A stretch of 64,000 nt of DNA from Nymphaea colorata. Lineage: Eukaryota; Streptophyta; Magnoliopsida; Nymphaeales; Nymphaeaceae. The translations under genes were made by a program, and so were the position numbers. Shown in pieces: positions 63,072-64,000 of this stretch (positions within the stretch are counted from its first letter, which is position 1; every line of letters begins with the position of its first letter). A model generated the notes under the pieces. It was not told the origin of the DNA, did not search any database, and saw nothing but the letters and a program-made list of their open reading frames with translations. The stretch is from the NCBI RefSeq assembly GCF_008831285.2, contig NC_045142.1, forward strand, positions 625,001 through 689,000, in the 5' to 3' direction.

Positions 63072-63948
63072 ATGGATTCTGATCCAATCCAACTCTCCCT
63101 GCCTGCTATGACCTATGTGCTGCTGACGGAGAATGTGAAGGTCAAGCCACCACCGGGCAGTTTTATAATCCGGAAATCTTCTGGACCGTCGATCGGCGCA
63201 AGGTTGATACCGTGGGATGGCAAGTGCAGTTCCCGTGGGGCCAACGCCGGTTCACGGGACGCTGAGACGACCTCGCTTTCAGACAGTTCTGGTGACGGTA
63301 CAATCTTGGCCGCATGTCCCATTTACATGAGTGACGTTGTTCTCATTCAACACCCTTTAACACACTCGTGCACCGGAGCGACAGAAACTTCCAGTTCAAG
63401 TGCCCCCATTCCATTACTTCCCAAAACAAGAAGCGAATTCTAGCTCAAAAAGTTGTCGAAAACTGCAAATTTCCATCCACAAATACAAGAACAATCTTAA
63501 ATTTCGTTGTTGTTAGACTCAGAGAGCTCCGCCTGAATTTTGAAGATAAAAGCGAAAGAATGAATGAGCTTTTTACTGTTTTGCATGCAGGAAGACGGCA
63601 AGGGAAACGACAGGGGACGTCCCGTAGCCATCCACGAACCCGCTCGCTTGCCTTTGTGGATAGCAGCTGTAACGCATCGATGAAGCCTTGACACGTACTG
63701 ACTTGGACTTCCGGCGCACTTTCATACGCGCCGGAGGCAGCTGAACTCTGACCACCTCCGTGCAGTCAACCCCGGAAAAGAAGAAGCCTGGTCGCCCAAA
63801 CGGCTTCCAGGGGTTGATTAGTCACATGAAATTGGCCAAAAATGAAACTAACAAATTGATTGTAAGAAGCTCACACTGGCAACCAAGGAAAGAGCCACAG
63901 TTCCAACAACGCGTCACGGGTGGCATAGGGCCCTCTAGCTGTAAGTAG
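63072..63948. other. GC-richer patch with overlapping open frames, unresolved
   Basis: Open frames lie on both strands: + 63072-63443 (123 codons), - 63113-63322, - 63573-63755 and + 63760-63948. Composition rises above the surroundings, as in a gene. A good donor (GCT|GTAAGT at about 63941) sits near the right edge on +. I recognise none of the peptides and cannot decide strand or structure. It could be the edge of a gene that continues beyond the window. Confidence 0.2.
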
Positions 63949-64000
63949 TAAGATGAAAATGTCCGAAAAATGTTATTGTCTTTAATCAGAAAGACCATTC

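Overview
This window is nuclear DNA from a flowering plant. The evidence is spliceosomal introns throughout, an AT-rich background with many (TA)n, (GA)n and (CT)n tracts, two nuclear genes for plastid membrane proteins (ALBINO3 and OEP16), plant type 2 metallothioneins, and an elongator tRNA-Met with the short intron typical of plants. I cannot name the species from the sequence.

From left to right: (1) 1-4.5 kb holds no recognisable gene, but has a first-exon-like GC-rich patch and a degenerate ~200-bp repeat. (2) 4.5-7.0 kb is a PHF5A/Rds3 spliceosome gene with a 5'-UTR intron and an uninterrupted 110-codon CDS on +. (3) 8.5-16.1 kb is a complete 11-exon ALB3 gene on -, convergent with PHF5A. 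I joined all exons in frame (443 aa). (4) 17985-18070 is a tRNA-Met(CAT) on -. (5) 22.6-23.5 kb is a single-exon plant membrane protein of unknown function on -. (6) 28.1-32.5 kb is a complete 6-exon OEP16-1-like gene on + (135 aa), with G-box/ACGT motifs upstream. (7) 34.1-47.2 kb is a head-to-tail array of three type 2 metallothionein genes on -, each with three exons and conserved intron positions (79, 80 and 79 aa). (8) 51.9-57.6 kb is a 10-exon ALG5 (dolichyl-phosphate glucosyltransferase) gene on +. (9) 57.6-64 kb is repeat-bearing intergenic DNA with an unresolved GC-richer patch near the right edge.

The genes do not form one pathway. ALB3 (thylakoid insertase) and OEP16 (plastid outer-envelope channel) both serve plastid membrane biogenesis. 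As I recall, their Arabidopsis counterparts are also close together on chromosome 2 (AT2G28800 and AT2G28900), so the linkage may be old. The intergenic DNA carries small elements. The clearest is a 250-bp non-autonomous hAT-like element at 49664-49913 with an 8-bp target duplication. Others are a 5S rRNA-derived fragment inside a metallothionein intron, several young tandem duplications, and diverged interspersed repeats. I found no CRISPR array, rRNA operon, origin or clearly novel multi-gene system.
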